64,000 bases of DNA, taken from assembly GCF_003837805.1 (NCBI RefSeq), contig NZ_RQIT01000009.1, positions 1 to 64,000 on the forward strand. The letters run 5' to 3'. Position numbers and translations under genes: made by a program. Positions 61,634 to 64,000 of the stretch are shown here, piece after piece. How positions within the stretch are numbered: the stretch's first letter is position 1; every line of letters starts with the position of its first letter. The DNA is from Bradyrhizobium sp. RP6. GTDB taxonomy: Bacteria; Pseudomonadota; Alphaproteobacteria; Rhizobiales; Xanthobacteraceae. The notes under the pieces were generated by a model. That model was not told the DNA's origin. It ran no database searches and saw only the letters and a program-made list of their open reading frames with translations.

Positions 61634-62752
61634 CTACCGGGCGGCGCGATTGGCAACATATCCTGCTCTTTCCGATAGCCAGCGCGCCTGCGCTAAAAGC
61701 CATTCGGAGAGTCTCTTGTGTTTCATCTCGCAGTGTCGAGCGATCGACCACGCCAACACGTTGGCTGCGGCAACGACAACGATGAAGACAATCCAGCCAT
61801 TGGCTTGAGGGAAGAGGAAGTGGACGCTCGTCATCAGGGTGTGATGGATGAGATAGAGCGTAAAAGAGAAGTCGGCAGCAAGACGCACGTAGCCAGAGCT
61901 GCGAACCATCGTGGTCTTTTGGGAGAGTGCGATCAGACCGGCGAACGCCAGAGCAAGCGCCGGATAGGTGGACATCGCGTATTCGTGGCCCGGCACGACG
62001 TTGATGCAGTAGACGGTGATGCCTAGCGCGACCGCAGCGGCGGAAAAAAGCGGCGGGATTGTGAAGCGATTGAGCAGCAGGAATGTTCCTGAACCTGCGA
62101 GCCAGAGCGAGAACAGGCCGGCACCGACGCCGTCGTTTTGCAGCGATCCTGCCAGATAGTGAACCGGGGTCTGGCCGAAGAAGGCCAGGGGCAGGAGCAG
62201 AAGCAACCAAAGGCCGCGCCTCTTGACGATGAAGAAGATCGCCCCAACGAACATGTAGATATGCCATTCGATTCCCAGCGTCCAAAGCGGGCTGGCTGAT
62301 CCGAAGGCCGACCATTGAAGATGGCTCTGATCATAGACGCCGTGATAACCGGGCAGCATCGCCAAGTTGGCGAGCAATGTCGGAAAGTCGTAGTACCGAA
62401 CGATTGTAGGCTCAGCCGTCAGCAAAATCGTTAGTCCGTCGACGGCGACAACGAAAGCGAGTGCTGGCACCAGGCCGGAATAGATGCGCGAGAACCGGTC
62501 GACGAAATAGCGAGCGAATGTGTAGTCCGGGTCGCTTGATTTGCGCACCAGCGTTGCCGTGATCAGAAACCCTGACATCAGGAAGAACAACAGAACGCCG
62601 ACATTCTGCATCGACGGCAGGTGAGGAGGTCGTGCGGCGCTTCCGATTTGAAAAAACGAAAGCCCATGACCAACGCAAACCATCTGAGCCGCGGCCGTAC
62701 GGAGCGCATCTAACGTAACGGACGTGTCATTTGCGTTGTTTAGGGCGAGCAT
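61634..62752 (-). CDS. Acyltransferase-3 family membrane protein
   Basis: 372 residues from ATG-62752 (an ATG at 62767 is in frame). About ten membrane helices. The usual first motif (R/H) appears as VTLDALRTAAAQMVCVGHGL, followed by VGVLLFFLMSGFLITATLV, DRFSRIYSGLVPALAF and SPLWTLGIEWHIYMF. Members O-acylate sugars of exopolysaccharide, Nod factor or LPS. The conserved His is present. Substrate unknown. Confidence 0.85.
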   Translation of the reverse strand: MLALNNANDTSVTLDALRTAAAQMVCVGHGLSFFQIGSAARPPHLPSMQNVGVLLFFLMSGFLITATLVRKSSDPDYTFARYFVDRFSRIYSGLVPALAFVVAVDGLTILLTAEPTIVRYYDFPTLLANLAMLPGYHGVYDQSHLQWSAFGSASPLWTLGIEWHIYMFVGAIFFIVKRRGLWLLLLLPLAFFGQTPVHYLAGSLQNDGVGAGLFSLWLAGSGTFLLLNRFTIPPLFSAAAVALGITVYCINVVPGHEYAMSTYPALALAFAGLIALSQKTTMVRSSGYVRLAADFSFTLYLIHHTLMTSVHFLFPQANGWIVFIVVVAAANVLAWSIARHCEMKHKRLSEWLLAQARWLSERAGYVANRAAR

Positions 62753-62856
62753 TGCTTTGAGTTCCAAACCATTTCCAAATGTGTCTGGAAGCTATCACCA
62801 CAACCACTAATCGAACAACTCTCCCGGCAACCAGCCACGACCATTCCGCCCATGTT

Positions 62857-63280
62857 GGTGGCTGGTTGCCGACCTGGCGGACCTATGCCCCCGGCAATCG
62901 CAAGGTGCCGATCACGGACGCGCAGTGGATGCGCAACCTCGCGGGCTATTATGGCGGCGAGCTCGGCTGGAGCGCGGGGCCGCACTTCTTCTTCACCCCG
63001 ACAATTTCCGCGTGCTGTGGCTGCCGGAAAAGCGCGGCGTGCATGCGGTCTCGTTCAACGCCAATTCATGGGGCGTCGAGTGCGCCACAGCGAGGCCTTC
63101 ACCCCGGATCTGGCGAATCGCTACGCCGAGGGCCAGGCGTGCCTGCACGTTGGCTCGGCATCAGCCCCGATCCCTATCCTATGTTTTCAACTTGCGCGGG
63201 CTGCACTTCCATCGCGACGATCCAAAGACCACCAAGACCTGTCCCGGCCGCCACGCCGCGATCGCATTTCGGCGCGGCTA
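62857..63280 (+). pseudogene. N-acetylmuramoyl-L-alanine amidase (PGRP/amidase_2-like) relic
   Basis: Three frames must be joined: ITDAQWMRNLAGYYGGELGW and SAGPHFFFTP in one; DNFRVLWLPEKRGVHAVSFN in the next; and finally LRGLHFHRDDPKTTKTCPGR with the late His and Cys of the zinc site. Together they follow the amidase_2 order. It is a dead peptidoglycan hydrolase of phage or housekeeping type, lying antisense to the end of a truncated methyltransferase gene. Confidence 0.65.
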
Positions 63281-63762
63281 TAGCGGCGGTGATGGCCCGC
63301 CATGCGGTCCAGATCGTTGAAAAGGAGATCCAGAGCCGGAACGTTCACGAGGAGATGGCCGCCAGGCTGAAGCGCCCGGGCGAGATTCGTGACCGCCTTG
63401 CCGTCGTCCTCGATGTGCTCGATCACGTTCAGGCACACAATCGTTTTCACCTTGCGTTCATTGGCAAGCGCCACAAATTCCGGACGCGTGATGTCTGAAA
63501 CGCGCAGATCGAGACCGGGAAACCGCTGGCGTCCTTCCTCCACCGAAGCAGGATCGATATCGATACCGATATAGTCGCCGTAGTCGCGCAGCACACTGGC
63601 ATAGCTACCGTGTCCAACGCCGATTTCGAGCACCGGTGCGGCAAGGTATTCCGAGAACGAGGCGAGAATCCACGAGATATAGTTCTTCGCGTCAGCCATC
63701 GCGGACGAATATGTCTCCGCACCCTTAAGGGCAGGTACGGACGCTAGCCGGGCCTCACTCAT
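63187..63762 (-). pseudogene. SAM-dependent methyltransferase, C-terminally truncated
   Basis: VLEIGVGHGSYASVLRDYGD (motif I), YIGIDIDPASVEEG, VKTIVCLNVIEHIEDDGKAV and LQPGGHLLVNVPALDLLFND are normal. After GHHRRYSRAEM (near residue 169) the protein should continue for 60 or more residues, but from about 63255 the frame is simply antisense of the amidase relic and ends. So the gene was cut at this junction. Confidence 0.7.
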
Positions 63763-63889
63763 TCTCGCATCCTGGACGTGTGGTGATTTTCTAACGCATA
63801 CTATATGGGGCCAAGCCCGTCGAGCCTGGCCGCTGACCTTAGTTCAATCCAATCCTCGCGACAGGGCGGTCCCCGAGAGGAAGTCGGTT

Positions 63890-64000
63890 GTGCAGACCAA
63901 GAGCAACTATCTTGGCGGAACTGGCGAAGATGCGTCTACGCGGGCAGAATTTAGCAACTGGTTTCGCGATCGTCACAATGAAGCCGGCTGTCGCAGTGCT
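63890..64000 (+). CDS. Start of an unidentified gene (3' end outside window)
   Basis: GTG-63890 with GAGAGGAAG 7 nt upstream; 37 codons are open to the window edge, beginning MQTKSNYLGGTGEDASTRAE. Too short to name. Intergenic 63763-63889 would be a divergent promoter shared with the methyltransferase gene. Confidence 0.4.
   Translation, partial: MQTKSNYLGGTGEDASTRAEFSNWFRDRHNEAGCRSA

Overview
The window looks like chromosomal DNA of a Bradyrhizobium-type alphaproteobacterium (Nitrobacteraceae). The evidence is high GC, FixK/FNR-type boxes (TTGAY-N4-RTCAA), TRAP carboxylate transporters, an Omp25/Omp31-like barrel, the intergenic palindromic repeats usual in this group, and many very small one-helix membrane proteins. 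Species cannot be fixed from sequence alone.

Layout. 1-6000: a low-oxygen/stress patch with a FixK-like regulator, periplasmic proteins, tiny membrane peptides and a 5'-truncated histidine kinase, among which lie four good FixK boxes. 6.6-7.4 kb: outer-membrane barrel with terminator. 7.6-14.8 kb: a genomic island ending at tRNA-Glu; from the tRNA leftwards it holds a tyrosine integrase, two small excisionase-like HTH genes, a zinc-finger protein, an IetA/IetS-like AAA ATPase-subtilase pair (a family known as a plasmid stability and antiphage module) and a serine recombinase with a perfect palindrome at its start. 15-18.1 kb: housekeeping genes (PilZ, GST, glyoxalase, NAD-binding). 18.1-22.7 kb: a second accessory zone with two ParE toxin relics, an intact orphan antitoxin, a RAYT transposon with miniature relatives, a DUF4238 gene, an ImmA/IrrE peptidase and a three-copy family of about 38-residue membrane proteins sharing one leader.

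22.9-36.5 kb: small stress or hypothetical proteins, an HU protein, a sirtuin, a double cold-shock protein, DUF192, tRNA-Pro, OpgC, an NDUFS4-like complex I subunit and an Lrp regulator. 37-44 kb: an AraC regulator divergent from a compact leucine/isovalerate operon (isovaleryl-CoA dehydrogenase, both methylcrotonyl-CoA carboxylase subunits, HMG-CoA lyase). 44-52 kb: two TRAP systems with a DHDPS-family aldolase and a GntR regulator whose likely operator is a 10-bp-arm palindrome. 52-58 kb: small secreted or membrane proteins and an unassigned PLP-type enzyme. 58-64 kb: a partly decayed surface-glycan region (membrane glycosyltransferase, methyltransferases, asparagine-synthetase fragment, acyltransferase, amidase relic).

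The best candidates for undescribed biology are the three-copy small membrane protein family (18.3-19.2 kb), the FixK-box cluster with its micro-ORFs, and the IetAS island with its palindrome and zinc-finger cargo. All functions are read from sequence features and family knowledge; no searches were run.
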